Of a stretch of DNA of 33,731 nucleotides, positions 7,854 through 16,686 are shown piece by piece. Under the pieces are notes generated by a model. The model made no database searches. It saw nothing but the letters and a program-made list of their open reading frames with translations, and was not told where the DNA came from. Both the position numbers and the translations under genes were made by a program. Numbering within the stretch: position 1 is the first letter of the stretch; the number at the start of each line of letters is the position of its first letter. This DNA comes from Bacillota bacterium. GTDB lineage: Bacteria > Bacillota > Sulfobacillia > Sulfobacillales > Sulfobacillaceae. The DNA lies in contig JAMCVM010000124.1 in NCBI GenBank assembly GCA_023475835.1, forward strand, positions 1 through 33,731, read 5' to 3'.

Positions 7854-8465
7854 ATGCACGTTGCCATTGTCGATTATGGAATGGGTAATTTAGGAAGCCT
7901 GGAGGCGATGGCCCACCGCCTCGATCTCGAACCCTTACTCTGGCGCCAGGGGCCTTTGCCCAAGGGGGCAGACTGGGTGATCTTCCCCGGGGTAGGCTCG
8001 TTGTTAAACGCCACTCATGAGCTCTCCCAGCGCGGGTTGACGGCGCCCTTAGAACAGGCTAAGCAGGACGGTGTGCCCATCTTAGGGATTTGCCTTGGAT
8101 TGCAGCTTTTGTTTGAATCGGGAGACGAAGGCGGGCGAGGGCTCGGTTGGTTCGAAGGTACCGTCCCTCGCCTCCAGGCCGCTCGCACCCCCCACATGGG
8201 CTGGAACACCGTCCGGTCGACCAGGCCGAATCCGCTTTTGGACAGCGACCCAAACCCGGCTGATCCTGCCTATTACTTCGTTCACAGCTATGTCGTCCGG
8301 CCCCGTCATGCCGATCTCACCCTCGGGGAAACCACCTATGCTAACGAAACCTTTACCAGTGTCGTAAAGGACCGAGCCGTGGTCGGCGTCCAGTTTCACC
8401 CAGAACTGAGCGGCAGCGCAGGGCGTCGCTTCATCCAGTCCTTCATCCGTCAGGTCGTCGCATGA
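7854..8465 (+). CDS. hisH: Imidazole glycerol phosphate synthase, glutaminase subunit
   Basis: HisH is the class I glutamine amidotransferase that feeds ammonia to HisF. The 203-aa protein has the nucleophile elbow GICLGLQLLFE with C80 and the VQFHPELSG motif giving H182 and E184, completing the triad. The oxyanion-region segment FPGVGS is also present. The open frame begins at 7830, but ATG 7854 is preceded by AAGGAGTGA and matches the family N-terminus (VAIVDYGMGNL). Its stop overlaps the hisA start by four bases (ATGA), suggesting translational coupling. Confidence 0.95.
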   Translation: MHVAIVDYGMGNLGSLEAMAHRLDLEPLLWRQGPLPKGADWVIFPGVGSLLNATHELSQRGLTAPLEQAKQDGVPILGICLGLQLLFESGDEGGRGLGWFEGTVPRLQAARTPHMGWNTVRSTRPNPLLDSDPNPADPAYYFVHSYVVRPRHADLTLGETTYANETFTSVVKDRAVVGVQFHPELSGSAGRRFIQSFIRQVVA

Positions 8466-9178
8466 GCGCTATTGAAGTTTGGCCAGCCATCGATCTGCTG
8501 CAAGGAGCACCTACCCGACTCTATCAAGGATCTTTCGATCATCCGACCGCTTACGCCCGGACCGCGTCCTATCTCCTCGCTTACCTCCGGGAGATAGGCT
8601 GCCCGCGCCTGCACTTGGTGGATCTCACTGGCGCTCAAAGCGGTCAATTCAGTGCCTGGGACACCTTGGCTGAAGCAGCCCATCTGGGTTTTTTAGTCGA
8701 GGTGGGAGGAGGATTTCGCGACTTCGAGGCCATTGCTCGAGCCTTGGCTGAGGGGGCTGGCCATGTCGTCTTAGGCACAAAGCTCATCACCTCACGCTCC
8801 TTTGCTGAAGAGGTGCTGGCCCGATTTGGCCCGGAGCGAATCGTCGTCGGCCTGGATGTCTTAGATCATCGCGCCCGCATCCACGGCTGGACAGAGCCCG
8901 GCCCCGATGCCAAAGCCTCCTGGCAATCGTTGAACCGCCTGGGGTATGATCGCCTCAACGTCACCGATATTCAGCGCGACGGCAGTTTAGCGGGGATTCG
9001 CCCTGGTTTTTGGCAAGCCTGGGGTACTCTTCCCGGCAATCTCTGCGCCGGTGGAGGCGTCGGCTCCCTGAACGACCTCGAAATGTTGGCCCAGTGCCAC
9101 CTTAGCCGCGCGGTGGTGGGCAAGGCCTGGCTGGAAGGCATCATTGATCTCACCACCATTGACTGGGAGGAACCATAA
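8462..9178 (+). CDS. hisA: Phosphoribosylformimino-AICAR-P isomerase
   Basis: HisA opens the ribose of ProFAR by an Amadori rearrangement to give PRFAR. It is a 238-aa TIM barrel with the two catalytic aspartates D11 (WPAIDLLQG) and D132 (VVGLDVLDH), and phosphate-binding glycine motifs LVEVGGGFRD and LCAGGGVGSL. The N-terminal motif is slightly unusual, with LLQGAPTRLYQG in place of the common DxKxGxCVRLxQG form. The start overlaps hisH by four bases, and its TAA shares one base with the hisF ATG (TAATG). Confidence 0.93.
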   Translation: MSAIEVWPAIDLLQGAPTRLYQGSFDHPTAYARTASYLLAYLREIGCPRLHLVDLTGAQSGQFSAWDTLAEAAHLGFLVEVGGGFRDFEAIARALAEGAGHVVLGTKLITSRSFAEEVLARFGPERIVVGLDVLDHRARIHGWTEPGPDAKASWQSLNRLGYDRLNVTDIQRDGSLAGIRPGFWQAWGTLPGNLCAGGGVGSLNDLEMLAQCHLSRAVVGKAWLEGIIDLTTIDWEEP

Positions 9179-9936
9179 TGTATCTTCCACGCATCATTCC
9201 CTGTCTTGATGTGCGCCATGGACGCGTAGTCAAAGGCGTGAACTTTCTCGATCTGTCGGATAACGGGGACCCGGTGGAACTGGCCGAACGCTATGCCGCC
9301 ACCGGAGCCGACGAATTGGTATGGCTCGATATCGTGGCCACCGTAGAAGACCTCGAACTGGCTACCGACCTCATTCGTCGCGCTCGGCAAGGCGTCGATA
9401 TTCCGCTCACTGTGGGGGGCGGCATTCGCACCGTAGGTCAGGTGGGTGCCTTGCTGGATGCCGGGGCAGACAAAGTCTCGATTAACAGCCAAGCTCTGGC
9501 TGAACCGGACTTGATCGGTCGCGTGGCTAAACGCTGGGGCAGCCAATGCATGGTGGTGGCTATCGATGCCCAACGGGAAGGCGATCACTGGCAAGTCTAT
9601 AGCCACGGCGGTCGATCGCGGACCGATTGGGAATTAGGGGCTTGGCTGAAACGCGCTGAACAAGAAGGTGCAGGCGAATTCCTTTTAACCAGCATGGACG
9701 CCGATGGCACTCGCCGGGGCTACGACTTACCCATGTTATCGTTCGCCCGCAGTCTGATCCACCGCCCTCAGATCGCCTCGGGCGGGGCCGGCAGCATTGA
9801 CGACTTGGAGAATGCCATCCGCCACGGTGAAGATGCGCTGTTAATCGCCTCGATTTTGCACCAGGGCGATACCGATTTACCTCATATTAAAGAGGCACTA
9901 ATCCAACGGGGGGTCGCAGTGAGATGGCCGATTTAA
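9178..9936 (+). CDS. hisF: Imidazole glycerol phosphate synthase, cyclase subunit
   Basis: HisF uses ammonia channelled from HisH to convert PRFAR to imidazoleglycerol phosphate and AICAR. The 252-aa TIM barrel has both catalytic aspartates: D11 in [16 protein letters not shown] and D130 in [10 protein letters not shown]. Phosphate-site motifs LTVGGGIRT and [13 protein letters not shown] mark the two half-barrels. It is the cyclase rather than a second HisA because of the CLDV motif. The start overlaps the hisA stop by one base, and the end overlaps hisIE by 13 bases. Confidence 0.96.
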   Translation: MYLPRIIPCLDVRHGRVVKGVNFLDLSDNGDPVELAERYAATGADELVWLDIVATVEDLELATDLIRRARQGVDIPLTVGGGIRTVGQVGALLDAGADKVSINSQALAEPDLIGRVAKRWGSQCMVVAIDAQREGDHWQVYSHGGRSRTDWELGAWLKRAEQEGAGEFLLTSMDADGTRRGYDLPMLSFARSLIHRPQIASGGAGSIDDLENAIRHGEDALLIASILHQGDTDLPHIKEALIQRGVAVRWPI

Positions 9937-10556
9937 TCGAAGACGGACGACAGCTTTTTCCGGTAGTGGTTCAAGATATCAAGACGGGTCGGGTGTTGAT
10001 GTTGGCTTTCGCTAATGACGAAGCCTTGGCAAAGACCCGCGAGACCCATCTCGCCCATTTTTACTCGCGTAGTAGAAAGACCCTCTGGCAAAAGGGAGAG
10101 ACCTCGGGCCACATCCTCCCAGTCGATGAAGTCCTGGTCGACTGCGATCACGACAGCTATCTCTACCTAGCTCAACCGGTGCATCCTGTCTGCCACCGCA
10201 ACACCCCCGGATGCTTTGATCACGCCCCGGCTGAGTTTGCCGATTCCGGCCAAATTCTCAACACCCTCGCAGGATGGATTCATGAGCGCGCCGTCGGCCC
10301 CGAGGATTCCAGTTCCTATACCCAGCGTTTGTTGAAAGCTACCCCGGATCGGATCTTGAAAAAAATCGCTGAGGAGTCGGGCGAGGTCATTATTGCGGCG
10401 CTGACCCCGGGCGAGAGCCAAAGTCAGGAACTTATCTGGGAAAGCGCTGATCTTCTCTTCCATCTGGCCTTGGTCTGGGAGAAATTCGGCATCCATCTCG
10501 ATCAAATAGCTCGAGAACTCGAACGACGGCATCGTCCGAGTCCGGCCTCGAACTAG
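9924..10556 (+). CDS. hisIE: Bifunctional PR-AMP cyclohydrolase / PR-ATP pyrophosphohydrolase
   Basis: This fusion catalyses the second and third pathway steps. Residues about 1-105 are the HisI cyclohydrolase: [16 protein letters not shown], the magnesium/zinc cluster [11 protein letters not shown] and the zinc-ligand segment [10 protein letters not shown]. Residues about 110-205 are the HisE pyrophosphohydrolase: helix [20 protein letters not shown], then [10 protein letters not shown] and [13 protein letters not shown], which supply the acidic metal ligands of the MazG-like fold. The start ATG lies inside the end of hisF. It is the last gene of the operon; I see no clear terminator after it. 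Confidence 0.95.
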   Translation: MADLIEDGRQLFPVVVQDIKTGRVLMLAFANDEALAKTRETHLAHFYSRSRKTLWQKGETSGHILPVDEVLVDCDHDSYLYLAQPVHPVCHRNTPGCFDHAPAEFADSGQILNTLAGWIHERAVGPEDSSSYTQRLLKATPDRILKKIAEESGEVIIAALTPGESQSQELIWESADLLFHLALVWEKFGIHLDQIARELERRHRPSPASN

Positions 10557-10628
10557 CAGTTTGGGCGGAAAAATGATACTACTATTAACGTACCCGTCAT
10601 TGGATCGCGGGACGAAGGGAGAACCGAT

Positions 10629-11024
10629 ATGCCGTTTCGCCGCTCGTGGGGTTATGCTGAAGGCCGTACCCTAACGTCCAACCAAGAGCAGACCTTAAAT
10701 CATCTCTTGGAGAAATATCACACCGTCCAAACCCACAATTTTGTGGATGAGTTGGATGTGACCCAAGCCGTGCTCCATCGCGCCATCCCCTTTAGTGAAC
10801 TGACTGTGGAAGAGGCCAACCACATCGGTGCCCACTTGGAGGTGCGGATCATGCTGCACACCTATTTTGCCGATGCTTTACCGGAAGAACCGTTAGACTT
10901 CGCCCATGAAACCGACCTTTTGCAACACGATCGAATGCTCGTCGAGCGCGTCATTGCCCGAGCCGGGTGGGACGTCGGCGAATACTTTTTCTCGCCCCAT
11001 CCGCTGACGTCCGATCTCAAATGA
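10629..11024 (+). CDS. Conserved-looking hypothetical protein coupled to a response regulator
   Basis: A 131-aa soluble, acidic, mostly helical protein that I do not recognise. It has no signal peptide, no membrane segment and no cysteine. Histidines recur through the middle (HNF, LHRAI, NHIGAHLE, LHTYF, FAHETD, LQHDR). ATG 10629 has AAGGGAG seven bases upstream. A possible promoter TTGGGC/TATTAA with a 16-base spacer lies just after hisIE. The TGA stop overlaps the ATG of the response regulator (ATGA at 11021-11024), and the regulator has no ribosome site of its own, so the two are probably translated together. A role linked to the two-component system is inferred from this coupling only. 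Confidence 0.65.
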   Translation: MPFRRSWGYAEGRTLTSNQEQTLNHLLEKYHTVQTHNFVDELDVTQAVLHRAIPFSELTVEEANHIGAHLEVRIMLHTYFADALPEEPLDFAHETDLLQHDRMLVERVIARAGWDVGEYFFSPHPLTSDLK

Positions 11025-11698
11025 ACGAGAGCGAAGCCCGCATCTTAGTCGTCGACGACGAAGAGAGTATTCGTGATCTTCTGGTGATGGGTCTTGGCCA
11101 TCGTGGGTTTGAGGTCGAGGCGTACGCCACGGCAGAAGACGCCCTGGCGGAAGTGGGACGGCTAGCCCCGCACGCAGCCATCGTCGATATCATGCTGCCC
11201 GGAGAAGACGGGTTTCAACTCACCCGCAAGCTGCGTCAAGATCCTGAACTCTATATCTTGGTACTCACTGCACGCGACGCCACGCAAGATCTGGTCCAGG
11301 GTCTGGATGGCGGGGCCGACGACTACGTGGTGAAGCCGTTTGAACTCGACGAATTGGTGGCGCGACTCAAAGCGGGACTGCGCCGAGTGCAGCGGGACAT
11401 AGACACCAAAATGCGCTTCCGGGAGATTTTTTTGGACGATTCTGCCCACCGCGTCGAGATCTCCGGGCAACTGGTGAACCTGACCGCCAAAGAGTATGAA
11501 CTTCTGCGCTATTTGATGCGAAACCCCGGCCAGGTCGTCTCCAAAAGTCAAATCCTCACCCACGTTTGGGGTTACGAATACCCGGGCGATGACAATTTGG
11601 TCGAGGTTCACATCTCGAGTCTTCGCGACAAAATCGGAGATACCGAGAAACAGACGGTGCAAACCGTTCGCGGATTTGGCTATCGCCTGGGAGGTTAG
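11021..11698 (+). CDS. OmpR/PhoB-family response regulator
   Basis: A 225-aa DNA-binding response regulator. The receiver domain (about 6-120) has the acidic pocket D12-D13, phosphoacceptor D56 (AIVDIMLPGEDG), T83 (LTARD) and K105 (VKPFE). The C-terminal winged helix (about 130-225) ends in the family signature LVEVHISSLRDKIG and VRGFGYRLGG. The open frame extends to 10967, but ATG 11021 gives the canonical N-terminus and overlaps the stop of the preceding gene by four bases. The histidine kinase follows after two bases, so the pair is cognate. The stimulus is not evident. Confidence 0.93.
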   Translation: MNESEARILVVDDEESIRDLLVMGLGHRGFEVEAYATAEDALAEVGRLAPHAAIVDIMLPGEDGFQLTRKLRQDPELYILVLTARDATQDLVQGLDGGADDYVVKPFELDELVARLKAGLRRVQRDIDTKMRFREIFLDDSAHRVEISGQLVNLTAKEYELLRYLMRNPGQVVSKSQILTHVWGYEYPGDDNLVEVHISSLRDKIGDTEKQTVQTVRGFGYRLGG

Positions 11699-11700
11699 CC

Positions 11701-13131
11701 TTGAAGAGCCGCACCCTGGCCTCACTGCTTATCGTCCGTCAATTGATCCTGCTGGCGTCGGTCTTGGTGGTGATCGGCGTCAGTCAATGGCTCATCTTGC
11801 GAAATATTTTGTATCAAACCGTAGCGCGCACGCTCAGTGGCTCCGCCGGCGTCTTAGAGTCGTTTGCCCGACATCTGCTGGTTAAATCCCGTACTTTGGA
11901 GTCGGCTTCTGTGCTGCCTGCCACCAAAAGAACGCACCATCTCTATTCCGCCCATTCTATCCATAGCATTCTGTCTCGGCTCAAAGCCCCGGGTACCGAA
12001 ATCGTCGTGGCCAATGCCAAAGGCAAGGTCATCGTGATCTCACCCGATCTCCCCAAACACACCGTCCTAACACCGTCATCCAGCTTCTATCTGTGGCATG
12101 GACGGGTGGTCATTACCGAGACCCTAAGGCACGGCCAGCATCTTTTGGGCTATCTCTGGATGCTTTCCTCGGTGTCGTCGATGAACCATATCTTATTCGA
12201 AGACACGGAAATTTTTGGCGCGGTCATCGTAGCCGTGATTGTGCTCTTTGCTGCGATGGGGGTGTTCTCCGTTCGCAGAGCCCTCGAGCCGTTGCGACCC
12301 GTGGTCGCCAGTACCCTTAGGATTGCCGGAGGCGAATGGGGACGTACCGTACCGGTGCCCCTGGAGCCCCAAGAACTGCGGGAGCTGAGCCATGCCGTGA
12401 ATACCATGTCGGTGCGAATCCAAGAATCCTTCGCCAAGGAACGCGCCATCTCCGACCAAATGCGAAGATTTGTCGCCGACGCGTCCCACGAACTGCGCAC
12501 TCCCTTGACCGCCATTAACGGATTTTTAGGATTGTTAGATACCGGCGACCTCAATCCTGAGGAGACCGCTCAAGGCCTACGCGCTATGCGCCGGGAGAGC
12601 CAGCGCATGGCGCGTATGGTCAACCAACTGCTGACCTTGTCGCGTCTCGATGCCGCCCCCCATCACGAATTTCACATTCGTCCCATCGACCTTGGCCGCT
12701 GGCTGACGGAAATCGGTCCGACCTTGGAGGCCCTATGCCCTGGTCACCGGCTGCACATCCAGCCCACTCCTGACACCGTAACGATTCTAGCCGACCCGGA
12801 TCGGCTGAGCGAAATCTTGTTTAATTTGGTCGACAATGCTGAGCGCCACACTCCCAAGGGCACCTCCATTCATCTCGAAATTGGAAACAGTGCGGATAGC
12901 GGATGGCTGATGGTCCGTGATCACGGTCTCGGGTTTCCTGAAGGTGCCCAGGACCGGGTTTTCCATCGTTTCTATCGCGGCGACCGCGCGCGATCCGGGG
13001 AAGGCAGCGGCCTGGGCCTTTCCATCGTCCATGCCTTGATGGCCGCGCAAGGAGGGCGCGCCGAGGCCGAAAATGTGGCGCCTCCGGGCCATGGCGGGAT
13101 GGTCACACTGTACTTCCCAAGGCCGGCATAG
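11701..13131 (+). CDS. Membrane sensor histidine kinase
   Basis: A 476-aa sensor kinase, partner of the regulator upstream. Domain order: transmembrane helix 1 (about 9-33), an extracytoplasmic sensor of about 135 residues without a recognisable fold, transmembrane helix 2 (about 172-191), HAMP (about 192-245), HisKA with H263 in ADASHELRTPLTAI, and HATPase with N box NLVDNAERH (N379), G1 RDHGLGFPEG and G2 GEGSGLGLS. The start is TTG at 11701, seven bases after GGGAGGT. Its last 29 bases overlap the end of the minus-strand glycosidase gene. The architecture resembles the OmpR-class kinases of Gram-positive bacteria. Confidence 0.92.
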   Translation: MKSRTLASLLIVRQLILLASVLVVIGVSQWLILRNILYQTVARTLSGSAGVLESFARHLLVKSRTLESASVLPATKRTHHLYSAHSIHSILSRLKAPGTEIVVANAKGKVIVISPDLPKHTVLTPSSSFYLWHGRVVITETLRHGQHLLGYLWMLSSVSSMNHILFEDTEIFGAVIVAVIVLFAAMGVFSVRRALEPLRPVVASTLRIAGGEWGRTVPVPLEPQELRELSHAVNTMSVRIQESFAKERAISDQMRRFVADASHELRTPLTAINGFLGLLDTGDLNPEETAQGLRAMRRESQRMARMVNQLLTLSRLDAAPHHEFHIRPIDLGRWLTEIGPTLEALCPGHRLHIQPTPDTVTILADPDRLSEILFNLVDNAERHTPKGTSIHLEIGNSADSGWLMVRDHGLGFPEGAQDRVFHRFYRGDRARSGEGSGLGLSIVHALMAAQGGRAEAENVAPPGHGGMVTLYFPRPA

Positions 13132-14194
13132 GGACACCAGGGCGTAAATGAAAGTAATAGCGAAGCACCGATTGGGCGGGTTTCCCCCGCGGCGTATAGC
13201 CGTTGTCATGTGGACCGCCTTGCCAGTGCGGATTGGATGGATTGGCCCACCAGAACCAAAACAAGCCAGCGAGCCATGGGCGGCGGTAAATGGTTTGAAA
13301 AGTGGCTAGATAGCATCGCTTTTGCAACCCGAGATTCACCGCCGCCGAGGGTGTCCAATCACCCGGGTTGGCTGCGGCCCCGTTGCCAGAAAAATAGCCC
13401 AACTCCGTAATCACGAAAGGTTTTCGCACGAGCCCCGAAGCCATCCGCCAGGTTTGAATCCTATCGGCTAGACGATCCCAAGCCGCGGCCAGTTCCGAAG
13501 TGGTCGGATCTTTGGCCGTGGTCAGAGGGAAATAGGCGTCTACCCCGACCACATCCAACAATTTCCAGAACGTCACCTTCTGATAGTGGGGATAGTCCGC
13601 CCCGTACGTGATCGGCCCGTGATAGTACTGACGAACGTCAGCGATGGCTCGCGCCCAATAGGGCTCGTATTGAGGCACATCGTCGATGCGGTCAAATTCA
13701 TCGCCGATTGCGAATAGACTGACATGATCCGCCTCGGCCAGTCGCGCATAGTGGATGAGGTAGTGATCATAGGAGCGAAACCAGGCCTTGGGGTCTTTGG
13801 GTTGGAATGTTGCCTGCCAGGCGTTCTGGTGGTTGGCATTAATGAAAATATCTAAAAACACACGCATCCCTAGCCCGCCTAAATAGGCAATCATGCGACG
13901 GACGCTGGCGTCAGTCGGTGTTTCTTTGTCGTCGGCAAAAATCCGGTCGGACTCGTCGTTCTTTTGATACCACGCTACCTGAAGCGACATCCAATTGACG
14001 CCGTCCTTGCGCAACTGGCCCAACGAGGCATACACCTGAGGATCGAGGAACACATTCCGCTGGTATCCCGCTTCGGTCATACCCTTCATGAACCCCTGTT
14101 CTGGCGGCAGCGCATTATGCATAGGCGACAGAAGACTCCCGGGATCGCAACCCGCCAGCGCCAAAACCGCGGCCAAATAGAGCGCCCTACTCAT
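13103..14194 (-). CDS. Lipoprotein glycoside hydrolase, GH113-like
   Basis: A surface lipoprotein with a TIM-barrel glycosidase domain. From ATG 14194 the protein has 363 aa, beginning with a short lipoprotein signal whose lipobox LAGC places the lipidated cysteine at residue 16. The barrel resembles GH113 and related clan GH-A enzymes such as the Alicyclobacillus beta-mannanase: VNWMSLQVAWYQ near the start, the proposed acid/base in LFAIGDEFDR and nucleophile in PFVITELGYFS, and LAGLFWFWWANPS at strand 8. Substrate is uncertain. ATG 14212 or 14254 would lengthen the signal region; 14194 has AGGA five bases upstream and gives the best signal peptide. It is last in a minus-strand cluster and ends 29 bases inside the kinase gene. 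Confidence 0.75.
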   Translation of the reverse strand: MSRALYLAAVLALAGCDPGSLLSPMHNALPPEQGFMKGMTEAGYQRNVFLDPQVYASLGQLRKDGVNWMSLQVAWYQKNDESDRIFADDKETPTDASVRRMIAYLGGLGMRVFLDIFINANHQNAWQATFQPKDPKAWFRSYDHYLIHYARLAEADHVSLFAIGDEFDRIDDVPQYEPYWARAIADVRQYYHGPITYGADYPHYQKVTFWKLLDVVGVDAYFPLTTAKDPTTSELAAAWDRLADRIQTWRMASGLVRKPFVITELGYFSGNGAAANPGDWTPSAAVNLGLQKRCYLATFQTIYRRPWLAGLFWFWWANPSNPHWQGGPHDNGYTPRGKPAQSVLRYYFHLRPGVPMPALGSTV

Positions 14195-14290
14195 TTTTCC
14201 TGCCACTGCCATGCCCCCGTTGGTTTCGGCCAGATCGTACCTCAGGCCTTTCATCGGGTTCAGTATGAACCGGACGGTTCGGGGATATGC

Positions 14291-15304
14291 CTAGACCTCC
14301 AGCACCACCTTGCCCACGACGTCGCCCCGTTCCAACTGCTCATGGGCCTGATCAGCTTGTTCCAAGGGATAGACATGATCAATCACCGGCATTAATTGAC
14401 CTCGAGCAAACAAGGGCAAAATACGGGGTAGAATCGATGAACTGCCTAAAAATGCGCCGATTACGGTCAAACGCCGCCTAAAGATCTCTCCGAGTTCCAG
14501 AGCCACCTTGCCACCGGTTGTGGCTCCGACCGAAATGACCACGCCACCTCGGCGACACATGGCCAAAGAGTCGTTAAAGGTCGTCTCCCCCAACGAGTCC
14601 ATGACCACGTCGGCCCCACGGCCCGCGGTCAAGCGCTGAACGTCGGGCGCAAGCGCGCTCGATCCATCCCAGACCAGGACCTCGTCGCTACGGAACTTTT
14701 TCAACACTTCCTGCTTCGGGGCGCTTCGTGTCACCGAAACCACTCGAGCCCCTCGCACTTTGGCCAGCTGCAGAGCGGCCATACCCAGCCCGCCACTGGC
14801 CCCCCAGAGTACCACCACCTGACCGGGCCGCACGTCGGCCGCGGCAAATGCCGCTTCAGCGGTAACAAACGGAATGCCCAGCGAAGCCGCTTCCACAAAG
14901 GTCAGTCCGCTGGGCATCGCCACCACATTACGCTCTGGCACCACCATATATTCCGCGTACGCTCCGCTGACTAAGCCAAAGCGAGCGCAGGCGGGTTGGT
15001 CCCCGGCCAAGCACGCGGAACATAGGCCGCAGGAAAGCCCGGGGTTAATGACCACGCGTTGCCCCTCTTCCAAGCCCCCGACTCCCACTCCCAATCGGTC
15101 CACTTCCCCGGCCGCATCCGATCCCAGAATCTGAGGCTGGGCGAACGCCCCAAAGAGCCCTTGGCGCTGCCAGATTTCCCGATGATTCACCCCGGCCGCA
15201 CGCACCTTGATCCGAACCATTCCAGCTCCCGGTTCCGGGGTGTCCACCTCCTCATAGCTAAGAGCCTCCGGTCCCCCGGGTTCATAAATTCTTACCGCGT
15301 ACAT
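14291..15304 (-). CDS. Zinc-binding medium-chain alcohol dehydrogenase/quinone oxidoreductase
   Basis: A 337-aa member of the medium-chain dehydrogenase/reductase superfamily. The N-terminal GroES-like domain contains VNHREIWQRQG, GSDAAGEVDRLG and the structural-zinc loop CGLCSACLAGDQPAC with four cysteines. The Rossmann domain has VVLWGASGGLGMAALQLAK and a downstream VVISVGATTGG. The usual catalytic-zinc cysteine position is NHRE, as in quinone-oxidoreductase-like members, so it may not be a true alcohol dehydrogenase. NAD(P)H cofactor is expected; the substrate cannot be predicted. A longer frame begins at 15448, but ATG 15304 lies six bases after GAGGAGG and matches the family N-terminus. 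It lies 41 bases downstream of the deacetylase gene. Confidence 0.87.
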   Translation of the reverse strand: MYAVRIYEPGGPEALSYEEVDTPEPGAGMVRIKVRAAGVNHREIWQRQGLFGAFAQPQILGSDAAGEVDRLGVGVGGLEEGQRVVINPGLSCGLCSACLAGDQPACARFGLVSGAYAEYMVVPERNVVAMPSGLTFVEAASLGIPFVTAEAAFAAADVRPGQVVVLWGASGGLGMAALQLAKVRGARVVSVTRSAPKQEVLKKFRSDEVLVWDGSSALAPDVQRLTAGRGADVVMDSLGETTFNDSLAMCRRGGVVISVGATTGGKVALELGEIFRRRLTVIGAFLGSSSILPRILPLFARGQLMPVIDHVYPLEQADQAHEQLERGDVVGKVVLEV

Positions 15305-15345
15305 CGCCATCCTCCTCTTCAGTGAATCCGGTTTGCAAGCTTGAA

Positions 15346-16683
15346 TCACGCCTTCCATTGGACCGGAGCGATAGTCCAAGCCAGGCGGCGGGTCTCTTGC
15401 CATAGGCGGTAGGGACGAAAGTCGGGGGCAAAAATAGGCCAATCCCAATGCAGCTCTTCAGGCGGCTTGACATAGCTTAAAAACGTTAGAGGGGTCACCT
15501 CGTCGAGGGCCAGCAGCCGATGCGCTGCCAGGATTGCAAAATGTTCAATCGCCATCCCCGCCACCCGGGCGGGCAACTCACGATCAGCATCCACCCGGGC
15601 CAAGACCTCTTCAGCAGCCGCGGTTAAAGCACCAGGGCGGTTGAGCGGCCCCGGTCCGAAGTCTGCTTCAGTCCAATCCTTAGGCGCATCTACCAGCGGG
15701 ACCACCACTTCATGGGTCTTAGGATGGGCGATAAAATAAGCTAAAAGATAGACCCATTGGCTGGCAGACAAGGTCCCATCGGAAAGCCGGGTCGGCCCTA
15801 AGCCAAATCGGCGAAGGGCTCCATCGAGTTGGTCTCGGCGCACGGCAAAAGGCCTTCGCGGTTCGACCCTATTGGCCAGGGTCACCACATCCAGCCACTC
15901 AATCCCCGGCAGTTCGGCTGCGGTCAAAAAATACTGGTCCAGGGCGTAGATGGCCCGTTCGCGGTCCCCTCGAGATCGCAACGGTGCCGGCCTCAGCCTC
16001 TGCACGGTCTTCCCCTGAGCAAAATTGACCGCGTCCCAAAACTTTGTCGCCACGAGTTCCGTCGGATGGGTCATGATGGTAAAGGTGCCCCCCTCGGGGA
16101 CCGTTTCGCCGATATTGCGAAGGCGCGAAATGGCCTCATCCAAATTATTGGGCAATCCCAGTAAGAAAGGAGCCGGAGTGGGAACCGGGAGCGAAAAATG
16201 GAGAACCTGGTCCAGCCACACGGGTTCCGTCAATTCCACCAAATAACTGTTCCACGACTCGCTGAAATAAAGCTCCATCCCCATCCGAGGCAAGCCTTGA
16301 GTCGCTTGCGGCACCCAATTTCCCCCCGGTTGGGTAAAATAGATCGGAGCTTTCATCAGGTCGGCGACCGCACCTACCCCGACGCTTTCGCGCTCGACAA
16401 AGCGATCGACCCCGGCCGGATAGGGGAGCGGCTCTAATTCCTCGGCCAGGGTCGGGTGGCGGCTATGGCTCGTCGAGTGAAATCCGAGGGCGGGCTTTTG
16501 CCGCAGACGATCGAGCAGTTCGTGCCGTCCGCGATGGGCTAAAGCCGTCGCCTTTTCACCGACCACACCATACGAGGCGGGCAAGCGATGGCGGTCGAGT
16601 TGATCGAGCATCGCTTGCAGGCCGTCATCTGACTCTGGGGTCAAAAAGTCTTCGATGTCCAGCCGAATCAGTCCGTAGCGCAT
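15346..16683 (-). CDS. Polysaccharide deacetylase-like protein with extra C-terminal domain
   Basis: A 445-aa protein whose N-terminal 260 residues look like a NodB-homology (CE4) barrel. LDIEDFL near residue 9 stands at the motif 1 position with two acidic residues (D9, D12), GFHSTSHSRHP gives the HxxxH metal pair H69/H73, FTQPGGNW resembles motif 3 and FTIMTHP the late histidine motif. There is no signal peptide, so it probably acts in the cytoplasm, perhaps on a lipid-linked or nucleotide-linked sugar. The C-terminal 170 residues are mostly helical and unrecognised. The ATG follows GGAGG by seven bases and lies three bases after the glycosyltransferase stop. The context suggests a shared glycan pathway. 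Confidence 0.65.
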   Translation of the reverse strand: MRYGLIRLDIEDFLTPESDDGLQAMLDQLDRHRLPASYGVVGEKATALAHRGRHELLDRLRQKPALGFHSTSHSRHPTLAEELEPLPYPAGVDRFVERESVGVGAVADLMKAPIYFTQPGGNWVPQATQGLPRMGMELYFSESWNSYLVELTEPVWLDQVLHFSLPVPTPAPFLLGLPNNLDEAISRLRNIGETVPEGGTFTIMTHPTELVATKFWDAVNFAQGKTVQRLRPAPLRSRGDRERAIYALDQYFLTAAELPGIEWLDVVTLANRVEPRRPFAVRRDQLDGALRRFGLGPTRLSDGTLSASQWVYLLAYFIAHPKTHEVVVPLVDAPKDWTEADFGPGPLNRPGALTAAAEEVLARVDADRELPARVAGMAIEHFAILAAHRLLALDEVTPLTFLSYVKPPEELHWDWPIFAPDFRPYRLWQETRRLAWTIAPVQWKA

Positions 16684-16686
16684 CCT

